A stretch of DNA of 64,000 nt from Mycobacterium sp. (GTDB lineage Bacteria > Actinomycetota > Actinomycetes > Mycobacteriales > Mycobacteriaceae). The notes beneath the pieces were generated by a model. It was given only the letters and a program-made list of their open reading frames with translations, ran no database searches and was not told where the DNA came from. The stretch spans positions 26,064 to 90,063 of the forward strand of contig NZ_VYIK01000002.1 of NCBI RefSeq assembly GCF_008709575.1, read 5' to 3'. The position numbers were made by a program, and so were the translations under genes. Positions 51,209 through 61,311 of the stretch are shown here, piece by piece (position 1 is the first letter of the stretch; each line of letters begins with the position of its first letter).

Positions 51209-52420
51209 ATGACGATGGCAAGGCGGAGAAGCTCACCCTTTCTGCTGTACCTGGAAGGACTGGCCCTACTGTTGGCATGCGCAGTGGTCCTGATGCTGGT
51301 CTACATGCAGTTCCGCGGTGACTTCACCCCGAAAACCCCGCTGACGATGATCGCTTCGCGGGCGGGGTTGGTGATGGAGACCGGCGCGAAGGTCACCTAC
51401 AACGGGGTCGCCATCGGCCGGGTTGCCAGAATCTCTGAGATCGAGCACGACGGGAAGCCCGCTGCCAAACTGCTGCTGGACGTGGATCCGAAGTACATCA
51501 AGCTGATTCCGGCAAATGTCAGTGCCGATGTCGAGGCAGCTACTGTGTTCGGCAATAAGTACGTTGCCCTTACTTCACCAAAAAATCCTTCACCGCAGTC
51601 GATTTCATCACGCGATGTTATCGATGTGCGATCAGTGACCACCGAGTTCAACACGTTGTTCGAGACGATCACCTCGCTGGCTGAAAAAGTCGATCCGATC
51701 GACCTCAACGCGACACTGTCGGCGTTGGCGCAGGCGTTGGACGGGCTGGGCAGCCGGTTCGGCGAGTCGCTGTCACAAGGCAATACCATCGTGGCGCGGC
51801 TCAACCAGCGGATGCCCGAGATCCATCACGATGTGCGGCGGGTGGCGGATCTGGCCGATGTCTATGTCAACGCGTCACCGGACTTGTGGCAGTTTCTGCA
51901 GAACGCGTTGACTACCGTGGGCACCCTCAACCGGCAACAGGACGACCTCGATGCCGCGTTGCTCGCAGCAGTGGGTGCCGGCAACCTCGGTGAGGACATC
52001 TTGCGGCGCGGCGGACCCTACCTGTCGCGCGGTGCCGCCGACCTGCTGCCCACCGCCCAGCTGCTCGACACCTACAGCCCGGAAGTGTTCTGCATGATCC
52101 GCAACTTTCACGATCTCGCTCCGAAAGTCGCGAACGCAGTTGGTGGAAATGGCTATTCGCTGGCAGGTGCGGGAACGCTCACAGCCGCGCCCAACCCGTA
52201 TGTCTACCCGGACAATCTTCCCAGGGTGAACGCTCGCGGCGGGCCCGGCGGCGCACCCGGCTGCTGGCAGACGATCACCCACGACCTGTGGCCGGCGCCG
52301 TATCTGGTCATGGACACCGGGGCCAGCATCGCGCCGTACAACCACTTCGAGCTCGGCCAGCCGATGTTCACCGAGTACGTCTGGGGTCGTCAATACGGGG
52401 AGTACACGATCAACCCATGA
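51209..52420 (+). CDS. mce2A: Mce-family protein Mce2A
   Basis: Single N-terminal TM, MCE domain (GLVMETGAKVTYNGVAIGRVARI); first mce gene after yrbE pair. Confidence 0.9.
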   Translation: MTMARRRSSPFLLYLEGLALLLACAVVLMLVYMQFRGDFTPKTPLTMIASRAGLVMETGAKVTYNGVAIGRVARISEIEHDGKPAAKLLLDVDPKYIKLIPANVSADVEAATVFGNKYVALTSPKNPSPQSISSRDVIDVRSVTTEFNTLFETITSLAEKVDPIDLNATLSALAQALDGLGSRFGESLSQGNTIVARLNQRMPEIHHDVRRVADLADVYVNASPDLWQFLQNALTTVGTLNRQQDDLDAALLAAVGAGNLGEDILRRGGPYLSRGAADLLPTAQLLDTYSPEVFCMIRNFHDLAPKVANAVGGNGYSLAGAGTLTAAPNPYVYPDNLPRVNARGGPGGAPGCWQTITHDLWPAPYLVMDTGASIAPYNHFELGQPMFTEYVWGRQYGEYTINP

Positions 52421-52430
52421 CGAGGCGTCC

Positions 52431-53462
52431 ATGAAAATCACCGGTACCGCAGTCAAGCTCGGCGTCTATTGGTTGGTGCTGCTGATGTTTACCGTGATGA
52501 TCATCGTGGTCTTCGGACACGTGCGGTTCAACCGGACCATTGGTTATTCCGCGCTGTTCACCAACGCCAGTGGATTACGTGCGGGGCAGTTTGTCCGTGC
52601 GTCGGGGGTGGAGATCGGCAAGGTCTCCAAGGTGACGCTGATCGACCGCGACACCCGGGTATGGGTCGAGTTCAGTGTGGACCGCTCGCTGCGCCTGGAT
52701 CGCGACACCACGGCCTCGATCCGCTATCTCAACCTCGTCGGGGAACGCTATCTGGAGCTCGAGCGGGGTGCCAGTGACCAGCAGCTCGCTCCGGGGGCAA
52801 CCATCCCGCTCGAGCACACCCGGCCGGCTCTGGATCTCGATGCCCTGATCGGCGGATTCCGGCCGCTCTTCAAGACACTCGACCCCGACAAGGTCAACAG
52901 CATCGCTTCCGCGATCATCACGGTATTCCAGGGTCAGGGCGGCACCATCAATGACATCCTCGACCAGACTGCCTCTCTGACAACAACTTTGTCCGATCAC
53001 GACCGGGCGATCGGCGAGGTGATCACCAATCTCAACACCGTGCTGGCCACTACCGTCAAACACCAGAAGCAGTTCGACCAAACCGTCGACAATTTCGAGA
53101 AGCTGATCACCGGGTTGAAAAACCGGGCAGATCCGCTGGCCGCGGCCACGGCCTATATCAGCAGTGCGGCAGGAACTCTGGCCGATTTGCTCGGCGAGGA
53201 CAGGCCATTGCTGCACAGCACCGTCGGCTACCTGGAAGGCGTCCAGCAGCCACTCATCCACGATCTGTCCACTCTCGACGACGAGTTGGCGAAGTTGCCC
53301 GACGCCTACCGCCGTATCGGCCGCGCCGCCGGCACCTACGGCGATTTCTTCAACTTCTACCTTTGCGATCTGTCGCTGAAGGTCAACGGTTTGCAGCCGG
53401 GTGGACCGGTCCGAACGGTCAAGCTTCTCACTCAGCCGACGGGACGGTGCATGCCGCAATGA
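52431..53462 (+). CDS. mce2B: Mce-family protein Mce2B (intact)
   Basis: MCE domain TNASGLRAGQFVRASGVEIGKVSKVTLID. Confidence 0.9.
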   Translation: MKITGTAVKLGVYWLVLLMFTVMIIVVFGHVRFNRTIGYSALFTNASGLRAGQFVRASGVEIGKVSKVTLIDRDTRVWVEFSVDRSLRLDRDTTASIRYLNLVGERYLELERGASDQQLAPGATIPLEHTRPALDLDALIGGFRPLFKTLDPDKVNSIASAIITVFQGQGGTINDILDQTASLTTTLSDHDRAIGEVITNLNTVLATTVKHQKQFDQTVDNFEKLITGLKNRADPLAAATAYISSAAGTLADLLGEDRPLLHSTVGYLEGVQQPLIHDLSTLDDELAKLPDAYRRIGRAAGTYGDFFNFYLCDLSLKVNGLQPGGPVRTVKLLTQPTGRCMPQ

Positions 53463-55006
53463 GAGTGCTGACGGAATTCAACCGCGGCCGGGTCGGGGTG
53501 ATGGGCATCGTGGTCACGATGCTCGTCGTCGGCGTGGGGCAAAGTTTCACCAGTTTGCCGATGCTGTCAGCCAGTCCGACCTACTACGCGCAATTCGCCG
53601 ACACGGGTGGGTTGAGCGAGGGCGACAAGGTCCAAATCGCCGGGGTGGACGTCGGCCTGGTGCGCTCGCTGGCGATCCAGGGCGACAAGGTCCTGGTGGG
53701 ATTTTCAGCGCCCGGTCGGACAATCGGGACAAAGAGCCGCGCCGCGATCCGCACCGACACCATTCTCGGTCGCAAAAACATCGCGATCGACGCTCGCGGC
53801 TCGGAACCGCTGCGGGCCAACGGAGTACTCCCGTTCGGGCAGACCAGCACCCCGTACCAGATTTACGACGCGTTCGTCGACGTCACCAACGCGGCAACCG
53901 GATGGGATATCGACACGGTCAAGCGCTCGCTGAAGGTGTTGTCGGAGACGCTCGATCAGACCTCGCCGCACCTGGGTGCCGCGCTCGAGGGGGTCAGGGG
54001 ATTCGCCGATTCCATCGGCCGCCGCGACCAGCAAATCAAGCAGCTGTTGTCGAATGCCACCAAAGTCGCCCATGTGTTCGGCGACCGCAGCACGCAGATC
54101 AACACGCTGCTGGTCAACACCGAAACACTGCTGAGGGCCGTCAAGCAACGCAGCCAGGCGATGACCGTTCTGCTGAGCAATGTTTCAGCGGTGTCGGCCC
54201 AGGTGTCGGCTCTGATCAAGGACAATCCGAACCTCAACCGGGTGCTGGGCCAGCTGCGCACGGTCAGCGACGAATTGGTCCACCGCAAAAACGAGCTGGC
54301 CGATGCGTTGGTCATGCTCAGCAGATACACCGCTTCGCTGAGCGAGGCCGTCAGTTCCGGCCCGTATTTCAAGGCGATGGTGGTCAACCTGCTGCCCGCT
54401 CAGATTCTGCAGCCGTGGGTTGACGCCGCGTTCAAGAAGCGCGGCATCGACGTCGAGGAATTCTGGCGCAGCGCCGGGCTGCCGGCGTTCCGGTTCCCCG
54501 ACCCCAACGGCACCCGATTCGCCAACGGCGCACCGCCGGCGGCGCCACCGGTGTTGGAGGGCACCCCCGACCATCCGGGTCCGGCCGTTGCACCCGGATC
54601 ACCCTGCTCGTATACCCCGACGCCGGAAACCTTGCCGCGGCCGGGCAATCCGCTGCCGTGCGCAAGTCTCGAGCAAGGCCCCTTCGGCCCGATCCCGGGC
54701 GGTTTTCCGGCGCCGGTGGACGTCGTGACGTCACCGCCGAACCCCGACGGGCTACCCCCGACACCGGGCATTCCGATCGCCGGCCGACCCGGCGAGATAC
54801 CACCCGACGTTCCGGGCACACCGGTGCCGATCGCGCCCGGACCGCCCGGGGCGCGCAGTGAGCCGCTCGGACCGGCCGGACCGACGCCGCCGCCGGCGAC
54901 ACCTGCACCGCCGCTGCCACCGGCGCCCCCGGCGCCACCGGGACCCGGGCCGCAGCTGCCCGCCCCGTTCATCACACCCGGCGGCACCGGAGGGAGCAAT
55001 CAGTGA
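53459..55006 (+). CDS. mce2C: Mce-family protein Mce2C with Pro-rich C-terminal tail
   Basis: MCE domain TGGLSEGDKVQIAGVDVGLV; long Pro/Gly tail. Confidence 0.9.
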   Translation: MRVLTEFNRGRVGVMGIVVTMLVVGVGQSFTSLPMLSASPTYYAQFADTGGLSEGDKVQIAGVDVGLVRSLAIQGDKVLVGFSAPGRTIGTKSRAAIRTDTILGRKNIAIDARGSEPLRANGVLPFGQTSTPYQIYDAFVDVTNAATGWDIDTVKRSLKVLSETLDQTSPHLGAALEGVRGFADSIGRRDQQIKQLLSNATKVAHVFGDRSTQINTLLVNTETLLRAVKQRSQAMTVLLSNVSAVSAQVSALIKDNPNLNRVLGQLRTVSDELVHRKNELADALVMLSRYTASLSEAVSSGPYFKAMVVNLLPAQILQPWVDAAFKKRGIDVEEFWRSAGLPAFRFPDPNGTRFANGAPPAAPPVLEGTPDHPGPAVAPGSPCSYTPTPETLPRPGNPLPCASLEQGPFGPIPGGFPAPVDVVTSPPNPDGLPPTPGIPIAGRPGEIPPDVPGTPVPIAPGPPGARSEPLGPAGPTPPPATPAPPLPPAPPAPPGPGPQLPAPFITPGGTGGSNQ

Positions 55007-56550
55007 GCACCATCTTCGACATCCGCAGTCTCCGGCTGCCGAAGCTGTCGCGTAAAACGGTGATCCTCGGCTCACTGGCGGTGATTGTCGCCGTCGTCAC
55101 GATCGGCGCCGGCGTGCAACTCTACCGGAAACTGACGAACACCACGGTCATCGCATACTTCCCCGAAACCCTTGCCCTCTACCCCGGTGACCGGGTCCAG
55201 ATCATGGGTGTGCGGGTCGGTGCCGTCGACAAAATCGAGCCGGCCGGTGACGAGATGCGAATCACGCTGCACTACAACAACAAGTACAAGGTGCCGGCGA
55301 ATGCGACCGCGTCGATCCTCAACCCCAGCCTGGTGGCATCCCGCACCATCCAGCTGTCACCGCCCTACACCGGCGGGCCGGTGATGCACAACGGCGCGGT
55401 GATCCCGATCGAACGCACCCAGGTGCCGGTCGAGTGGGATCAACTGCGCGAATCGCTCAACGCGATCCTGCGGCAACTGGGTCCCACCGTACAGCAACCG
55501 AGGGGACCGTTCGGCGACCTCATCGAATCAGCGGCGGACAACTTGGCGGCCAAGGGCAAGGAAGTCAACCAAACGCTGAGCAGTCTGTCTGACGCGCTGA
55601 CCGCGCTGAACGAAGGCCGGAGCGACTTCTTCGCGGTAGTCCGAAGCCTGGCGCTGTTTGTCACCGCGCTGTACCAGAACGATCAGCAGTTCGCGGCGCT
55701 CAACCGCAATCTCGCCCAAGTCACGGGTTGGTTCGCCACATCCGATCGTCAACTGGCCGATACGATCACGCGGGTCGACGAGGTTCTGGGCACCGCCCGA
55801 CAATTCGTCGCCGACAACGGATCAGTGCTGACCCACGACGTCGGCAACCTTTCCGAGGCGACCACGGCGCTGCTGCAACCCGAACCGCGGGACGGCCTGG
55901 AGACCGCGTTGCACCTACTGCCCACCTATGCCGGCAATTTCAACAACCTCTACCACCCGGTGCACGGGGCCCTGGTGGGCATGGGGGTCTTTCCGAACTT
56001 CGCCAACCCGCTGCAGGCGATCTGCAGCGCCATCCAGGCCGCCAGCCGGCTGGGCTACCAGGAGTCGGCGGAGCTGTGCGCGCAATATCTGGCGCCGATC
56101 CTGGACGCGGTCAAGTTCAACTACCTGCCGTTCGGCATGAACTTGTTCAGCACTGCGTCCGCGCTGCCCAAAGAGGTGGCGTACTCCGAGGAGCGGCTGC
56201 GCCCGCCCTCCGGATACAAGGACACCACTGTCCCGGGGATCTTCTCGCCGGACACGCCTTTTTCCCATCGCAATTCCGAACCGGGCTGGGTCGTCGCTCC
56301 CGGGATGCAGGGAACCCAGGTGCAGCCGCTCACCGCGAAGATGCTCACGCCTGAGTCGCTGGCCGAGCTGATGGGCGGGCCCGACATCGCACCGCCGCCG
56401 CCGGGGACCACTATGCCGGGCTCACCGGATGCTTACGACGAGTCCAGTCCGTTGCCGCCGCCGTGGTATCCGCAGCCCGCGCCGCCCCAGGCGCCGGCCC
56501 CGGGAGTGGTTCCCGGACCGGCGCCCGCGCAGAACGGGTCGAGCCGATGA
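55003..56550 (+). CDS. mce2D: Mce-family protein Mce2D
   Basis: MCE domain LALYPGDRVQIMGVRVGAVDKIEP; Pro-rich tail; GTG start. Confidence 0.9.
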   Translation: MSTIFDIRSLRLPKLSRKTVILGSLAVIVAVVTIGAGVQLYRKLTNTTVIAYFPETLALYPGDRVQIMGVRVGAVDKIEPAGDEMRITLHYNNKYKVPANATASILNPSLVASRTIQLSPPYTGGPVMHNGAVIPIERTQVPVEWDQLRESLNAILRQLGPTVQQPRGPFGDLIESAADNLAAKGKEVNQTLSSLSDALTALNEGRSDFFAVVRSLALFVTALYQNDQQFAALNRNLAQVTGWFATSDRQLADTITRVDEVLGTARQFVADNGSVLTHDVGNLSEATTALLQPEPRDGLETALHLLPTYAGNFNNLYHPVHGALVGMGVFPNFANPLQAICSAIQAASRLGYQESAELCAQYLAPILDAVKFNYLPFGMNLFSTASALPKEVAYSEERLRPPSGYKDTTVPGIFSPDTPFSHRNSEPGWVVAPGMQGTQVQPLTAKMLTPESLAELMGGPDIAPPPPGTTMPGSPDAYDESSPLPPPWYPQPAPPQAPAPGVVPGPAPAQNGSSR

Positions 56551-57692
56551 GGCGCGCCCTGGTCGGCATCGCCCGCCGCGGACTGTTGCTGCTCTTGACG
56601 GCTGCGGTGCTCAGTTCGTGCGCCTGGCGCGGGATCGCCAATGTGCCGCTGCCGTTCGGCCAGGGCACCGGTCCCCACCACCTGACGATCTATGTGCAGA
56701 TGCCCGATACCTTGGCGTTGAACACCAACAGCCGGGTGCGGGTCGCCGATGTGTGGGTCGGGGTTGTGCGCGACATCAGGCTGCGGAATTGGGTGGCGAC
56801 GCTGACGTTGGATTTGGACCCGACCGTGCGGCTGCCGGCCAACGCGACCGCCAGGATCGGCCAAACCAGCCTGCTGGGCACTCAGCACGTCGAGTTGGCC
56901 GTGCCACCGCACCCATCGCCGCAGCTGCTGCGCAGTGGCGACACCATCCCGCTCAAACACGCCTCGGCCTACCCCACCGTGGAGCGGACATTAGCCAGCA
57001 TCGCGGTCATCCTCAACGGCGGCGGCATTCCGAACCTCGACGTGATCGAGACCGAGGTGGTCAAGGCTCTGGACGGCCGCGTTGACCAGATCCGCGAATT
57101 CCTCACCAGGCTGGGAACCTTCACCGCCGAACTGAACCGCCAGCGTGACGATCTCACCCGAGCCATCGACTCGACCAACCAACTGCTGACGATCGTCGCC
57201 GACCGCGACGCCACGCTGAATCGCGTGCTCACCGAAACTCCGCCGCTGGTCCAGCATTTCGCTGATACCCGTGAGCTGTTTGCCGACGCCGTCGAATCGC
57301 TGGGGCGGTTCAGCGACGTCGCCGACCGGACGCTGTCGGACACCCGGCCCAACCTGCACCAGGACTTGAAGTCGCTGCAGCGGGGGCTCAAGCAGCTCGG
57401 CCGGGCCGCGCCGTACGTGGTCGGTGCGCTGAAGTTGGGCCTGACCGCGCCGTTCAACATCGACAATGTGTCCAAGGTGGTCCGCGGAGATTACGTCAAC
57501 GTGTCCGGGGCGGGTGATCTGACGCTGAGCACGCTGGACAACGCGCTGTTGAGCGGGACGGGATTCTCCGGGATGTTGCGGGCCCTGGAACAGTCGTGGG
57601 GACGAAATCCCGAAGACATGATCCCCGACGTCCGGTTCACCCCGAACCCCAATAACGTGCCCGGCGGCCCGCTGGTGGAAAGGGGTGAGTAG
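56547..57692 (+). CDS. mce2E: Mce-family lipoprotein Mce2E
   Basis: Lipobox AVLSSCAWRG; MCE domain LALNTNSRVRVADVWVGVVRDI. Confidence 0.9.
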   Translation: MRRALVGIARRGLLLLLTAAVLSSCAWRGIANVPLPFGQGTGPHHLTIYVQMPDTLALNTNSRVRVADVWVGVVRDIRLRNWVATLTLDLDPTVRLPANATARIGQTSLLGTQHVELAVPPHPSPQLLRSGDTIPLKHASAYPTVERTLASIAVILNGGGIPNLDVIETEVVKALDGRVDQIREFLTRLGTFTAELNRQRDDLTRAIDSTNQLLTIVADRDATLNRVLTETPPLVQHFADTRELFADAVESLGRFSDVADRTLSDTRPNLHQDLKSLQRGLKQLGRAAPYVVGALKLGLTAPFNIDNVSKVVRGDYVNVSGAGDLTLSTLDNALLSGTGFSGMLRALEQSWGRNPEDMIPDVRFTPNPNNVPGGPLVERGE

Positions 57693-57695
57693 CCG

Positions 57696-59243
57696 ATGCT
57701 GACGCGCCTGGTCAAAACCCAGCTGGTGATATTGGCAGGGCTGGCGGTTGCCGCAGTGGCGGTGTTGGGCTGGTACTACTTGCGGGTGCCCAGTCTGCTC
57801 GGCGTCGACCGCTACCGGCTCTACGCCGATCTGCCCGGGTCGGGCGGCTTGTACCGAACCGCCAACGTGACTTACCGCGGCATCACGATCGGGAAAGTCA
57901 CCGCCGTCGAACCCACCAAGCGGGGTGCACGGGCGACGATGAGCATCGACAACCGCTACCGGATCCCGGCCGACGCATCAGCCAACGTGCACTCGGTGTC
58001 GGCGGTCGGCGAACAGTACCTGGATCTGGTGTCGACCAGTAACCGCGGCCCGTATCTGCACAACGGCCAGACAATCACCAAAAGCACGATTCCCGGCCTG
58101 ATCGGGCCCGCGTTGGATGCCGCCAACCGGGGACTGGCCGTGCTGCCCAAGGGAAAGATCGCGGCGCTGCTGGGCGAGACGTCGCAGGCGGTGGGCGGGC
58201 TGGGACCGTCGCTGCAGCGCCTGGTCGACGCCACCGGCGCGATCGCGCATGATTTCACGGGCAGCCTCGGCGATGTCGACGACATCATCGCGCATTCGGC
58301 GCCCATCATCGACAGCCAGGTGAATTCCGGTGATGCGATCGCGACCTGGGCCGCCAACCTCAACATCCTGGCCGCCCAGACGGCGCAGCGGGATCAGTCG
58401 GTGCGGGCCATCCTGGCCAACGCTCCGCCGACCGCGGATCAGGTCACTGCGACGTTTGCCGACGTGCGCGACTCGTTACCGCAGACGCTGGCCAACCTCG
58501 AGGTCGTCCTCGAGATGCTCAAGCGCTACCACAATGGTGTCGAACAGGCGCTGGTGTTCTTGCCGCAGTCCGGTGCGATCGCCCAGGCGTCGCTGTCGGC
58601 CTATCCCGACCATGCATCGGTGGACGTCGCGTTCGACATCAACCAACCACCGCCGTGCTTGACCGGCTTTCTCCCGGCGTCGCAGTGGCGTGCTCCGGCA
58701 GACACCAGCGTGGCGCCGCTGCCCAGCGGCACCTACTGCAAGATTCCCCAGGACACTCCGGCGAATGTGGTGCGCGGGGCCCGCAACGCCCTGTGCGTGG
58801 ACGTGCCGGGCAAGCGGGCGGCGACCCCGCGGGAGTGCCACAGCAAGGCGCCTTATGTCCCGTTGGGCACCAACCCGTGGTACGGCGACCCCAATCAGAT
58901 CCGCAACTGTCCCGCCCCGGGCGCCCGGTGTGACCAACCGGTGAATCCCGGCGAAGTGATCCCGGCGCCGTCGCTCAACAACAATCTCAACCCGTTGCCC
59001 GCCGACCAGCTGCCGGGGACGCCGCCTCCGGTCAGCGATCCGCTGCAGCGACCCGGGTCGGGCACCGTGCGCTGCAACGGACAGCAGCCCAATCCGTGCA
59101 TCTACATTCCGGCGGCGACCGCCAGCGCGATCTATGACGTGCAGAACGGAGTCGTCACCGGACCCGACGGATCGAGGTATTCGGTGAATAATTCCGCCGA
59201 GGTCGGCGACGACGGCTGGAAACAGATGCTGGCGCCGGGCTGA
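57696..59243 (+). CDS. mce2F: Mce-family protein Mce2F
   Basis: MCE domain GGLYRTANVTYRGITIGKVTAVEP; last gene of the operon. Confidence 0.9.
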   Translation: MLTRLVKTQLVILAGLAVAAVAVLGWYYLRVPSLLGVDRYRLYADLPGSGGLYRTANVTYRGITIGKVTAVEPTKRGARATMSIDNRYRIPADASANVHSVSAVGEQYLDLVSTSNRGPYLHNGQTITKSTIPGLIGPALDAANRGLAVLPKGKIAALLGETSQAVGGLGPSLQRLVDATGAIAHDFTGSLGDVDDIIAHSAPIIDSQVNSGDAIATWAANLNILAAQTAQRDQSVRAILANAPPTADQVTATFADVRDSLPQTLANLEVVLEMLKRYHNGVEQALVFLPQSGAIAQASLSAYPDHASVDVAFDINQPPPCLTGFLPASQWRAPADTSVAPLPSGTYCKIPQDTPANVVRGARNALCVDVPGKRAATPRECHSKAPYVPLGTNPWYGDPNQIRNCPAPGARCDQPVNPGEVIPAPSLNNNLNPLPADQLPGTPPPVSDPLQRPGSGTVRCNGQQPNPCIYIPAATASAIYDVQNGVVTGPDGSRYSVNNSAEVGDDGWKQMLAPG

Positions 59244-59247
59244 TCGC

Positions 59248-59973
59248 TCAGTCGCGGCGGGCGGCCTGCTGATAGGACTCGACCATGCGCAGCGCGCTGG
59301 CCCGCAGGTAGCCCTCGACCTTCGCGGCGGCGGTCGTCGCCTCGCGCGCAGCTACCGCCTCGGTGATCGCACGCAGCTCGGCCACCACGGTGTCGGCGTC
59401 GTCGTAGGCGCCGGTGAGCTCGTGTTCACGGCCACCGAAGGCATGCTCGACCCAGCGGTAGAGCAACCCCAGCGCCCGGTTTCCGGTGGCGTGGATGAGC
59501 ACCCGGAAAAAGGCCAGGTCCGCTTCTTGGCGCGCCGCCGCTGTCGGGGTCGTTCGCACGGCGTCCCACGCGGCGCGCAACGCGGCGACATCGTCGTCGG
59601 TGGCACGTTCGGCGGCCAGCCGGCCGACGATCGTGCCGAACGCCGCACGGACTTCGAGCAACTCGACCAAAAAGCTCGACCCAAGTTTGCGCACCAATGC
59701 CTCGACCACCGCGGGGTGGGTGAGACCGCCGGGGTCGCGGACCACGTTGCCGCTGCCGTGACGGGCTTCGATGAGACCCATCTGCGCCACCCTGGCCAAC
59801 CCTTGGCGCAGCGACGTGCGATTGACACCGAGTTGCTCGGCCAGTTCCCGCTCCGGCGGCAGCGTTGTGCCGGGCGGAAAGGCACCGTCGAGGATCGCCT
59901 CGGCGATCGACGCGGCGATCTGCTCGTCGAGACGGTGGCGCTGCGGCAGGGCAAGCGGGCTTGACTGGTTCAT
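59248..59973 (-). CDS. GntR/FadR-family transcriptional regulator (Rv0494-like)
   Basis: [57 protein letters not shown]-type C-terminal domain. Confidence 0.9.
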   Translation of the reverse strand: MNQSSPLALPQRHRLDEQIAASIAEAILDGAFPPGTTLPPERELAEQLGVNRTSLRQGLARVAQMGLIEARHGSGNVVRDPGGLTHPAVVEALVRKLGSSFLVELLEVRAAFGTIVGRLAAERATDDDVAALRAAWDAVRTTPTAAARQEADLAFFRVLIHATGNRALGLLYRWVEHAFGGREHELTGAYDDADTVVAELRAITEAVAAREATTAAAKVEGYLRASALRMVESYQQAARRD

Positions 59974-59986
59974 TGGTTCAACCAAT
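59972..59986. promoter_or_regulatory. 15-bp perfect palindrome ATTGGTT-C-AACCAAT over the start codon of the Rv0494-like regulator
   Basis: Matches ATTGGTNNNACCAAT, the FadR/PdhR-subfamily operator type, at all fixed positions. Confidence 0.75.
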
Positions 59987-60016
59987 ATAGTGGCCCAGAG
60001 ATTGGGAGGTGGGCCC

Positions 60017-60982
60017 GTGGACGACGCGTTGCGTTCGGCTGCCACCCCGCGCTGGCGCGGCGAGCCCGGCCGACTGGAAGTCTGGTATGCCACCCTCTCG
60101 GACCCGGTCACACGGGCCGGGCTGTGGATACATTGCGAAACGGTGGCCCCCACGCGCGGGCCGCAGTCGGAGCACCCGGCTTACGGGCACGGTTGGGTGA
60201 CCTGGTTTCCCGCCGACGGCCCGCCGTGCACGCAGCGCTTCGGTCCGCGACCGGTCGAACCGGCCGCCGGCGCCGACTGGTTCCGCGTCGACGACACGCA
60301 CGTCCGCTTCGAAGAACTGGCCGGACATGCCGGATCGGCGGCGTGGGACCTGCGCTGGACGGACACCGCTCCCCCGTTGTGGACCTTCGGGCGCCCGGCG
60401 TGGGAGCGCGGGCTGCTGCCCGGCGCGCAGGTGGTGCTCGCGCCGACCGCGCAATTCAGCGGCTCGTTCGGCATCGGCGGCGCCCAGCATCGGATCGAGG
60501 GGTGGCGCGGCGGGGTCGCCCACATCTACGGTCGCGGCAACGCCAGGCGCTGGGGCTGGCTGCATGCCGACCTCGGTGACAGCGACGTGGTCGAGGTGGT
60601 GACCGCGGTGTCGCACACACCCGGGATGCGCGCACTGCCGCCGATCGCGTTCGTCCGGTTCCGTATCGACGGAAAAGATTGGCCGGCAGGGGGTTTACCG
60701 TCACTGCGGATGCGGACCAGACTCGGGCTGCAGCACTGGCAGCTGGAGGGGCGCGTCGGCGGTCGCGCTGCGCTGATCCGGGTCGACATGCCCGCGCAGC
60801 GCTGCGTCAGCATGGGCTACACCGATCCGGACGGTGCCACCGCGGTCTGCACCAACACCGAACAGGCCGACATCCACGTCGAGGTCGGCGACCGCCGGTG
60901 GTCGGTGCTGGGCACCGGCCACGCCGAAGTCGGCCTGCGTGGCGGCGAGGCGCCTGGCGTCAACGAGAGGATTGTGTCATGA
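60017..60982 (+). CDS. conserved protein of unknown function (Rv0493c-like)
   Basis: [46 protein letters not shown]...; SD GGGAGGT upstream of GTG. Confidence 0.8.
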   Translation: MDDALRSAATPRWRGEPGRLEVWYATLSDPVTRAGLWIHCETVAPTRGPQSEHPAYGHGWVTWFPADGPPCTQRFGPRPVEPAAGADWFRVDDTHVRFEELAGHAGSAAWDLRWTDTAPPLWTFGRPAWERGLLPGAQVVLAPTAQFSGSFGIGGAQHRIEGWRGGVAHIYGRGNARRWGWLHADLGDSDVVEVVTAVSHTPGMRALPPIAFVRFRIDGKDWPAGGLPSLRMRTRLGLQHWQLEGRVGGRAALIRVDMPAQRCVSMGYTDPDGATAVCTNTEQADIHVEVGDRRWSVLGTGHAEVGLRGGEAPGVNERIVS

Positions 60983-61311
60983 GTTTCCTGCTGGACCCAC
61001 CGATGCTGGTCGTCTCCGGGGTGCTGATCGAACGCGGCTTGCCTCCCGAGCAGCGCGACGTCGCCGAGGCCGCCACCCTGGGGGTGTTTTTCGGCACCTC
61101 GTTCGGGCTGTACCACAACGTGCCGGGGCTGGGACTGCTGTGGCGCCCGTTTCGGTCCCAAAACGGACGCGACTTCATGTGGAACAGCGGCGTTTTCGGT
61201 GTGCGGACCGATCAGCTGCGCTGGCCCATGCACGCGCTGGCCGGCGCCGTCTTTGCGACGTACCCGTTCTTCCTCAAGCTCGGCCGCCGACTCGGGCGCC
61301 TGGGACGATGA
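60979..61311 (+). CDS. small conserved protein (Rv0492A-like)
   Basis: 110 aa [47 protein letters not shown]...; overlaps both neighbours by 4 nt. Confidence 0.8.
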   Translation: MSFLLDPPMLVVSGVLIERGLPPEQRDVAEAATLGVFFGTSFGLYHNVPGLGLLWRPFRSQNGRDFMWNSGVFGVRTDQLRWPMHALAGAVFATYPFFLKLGRRLGRLGR

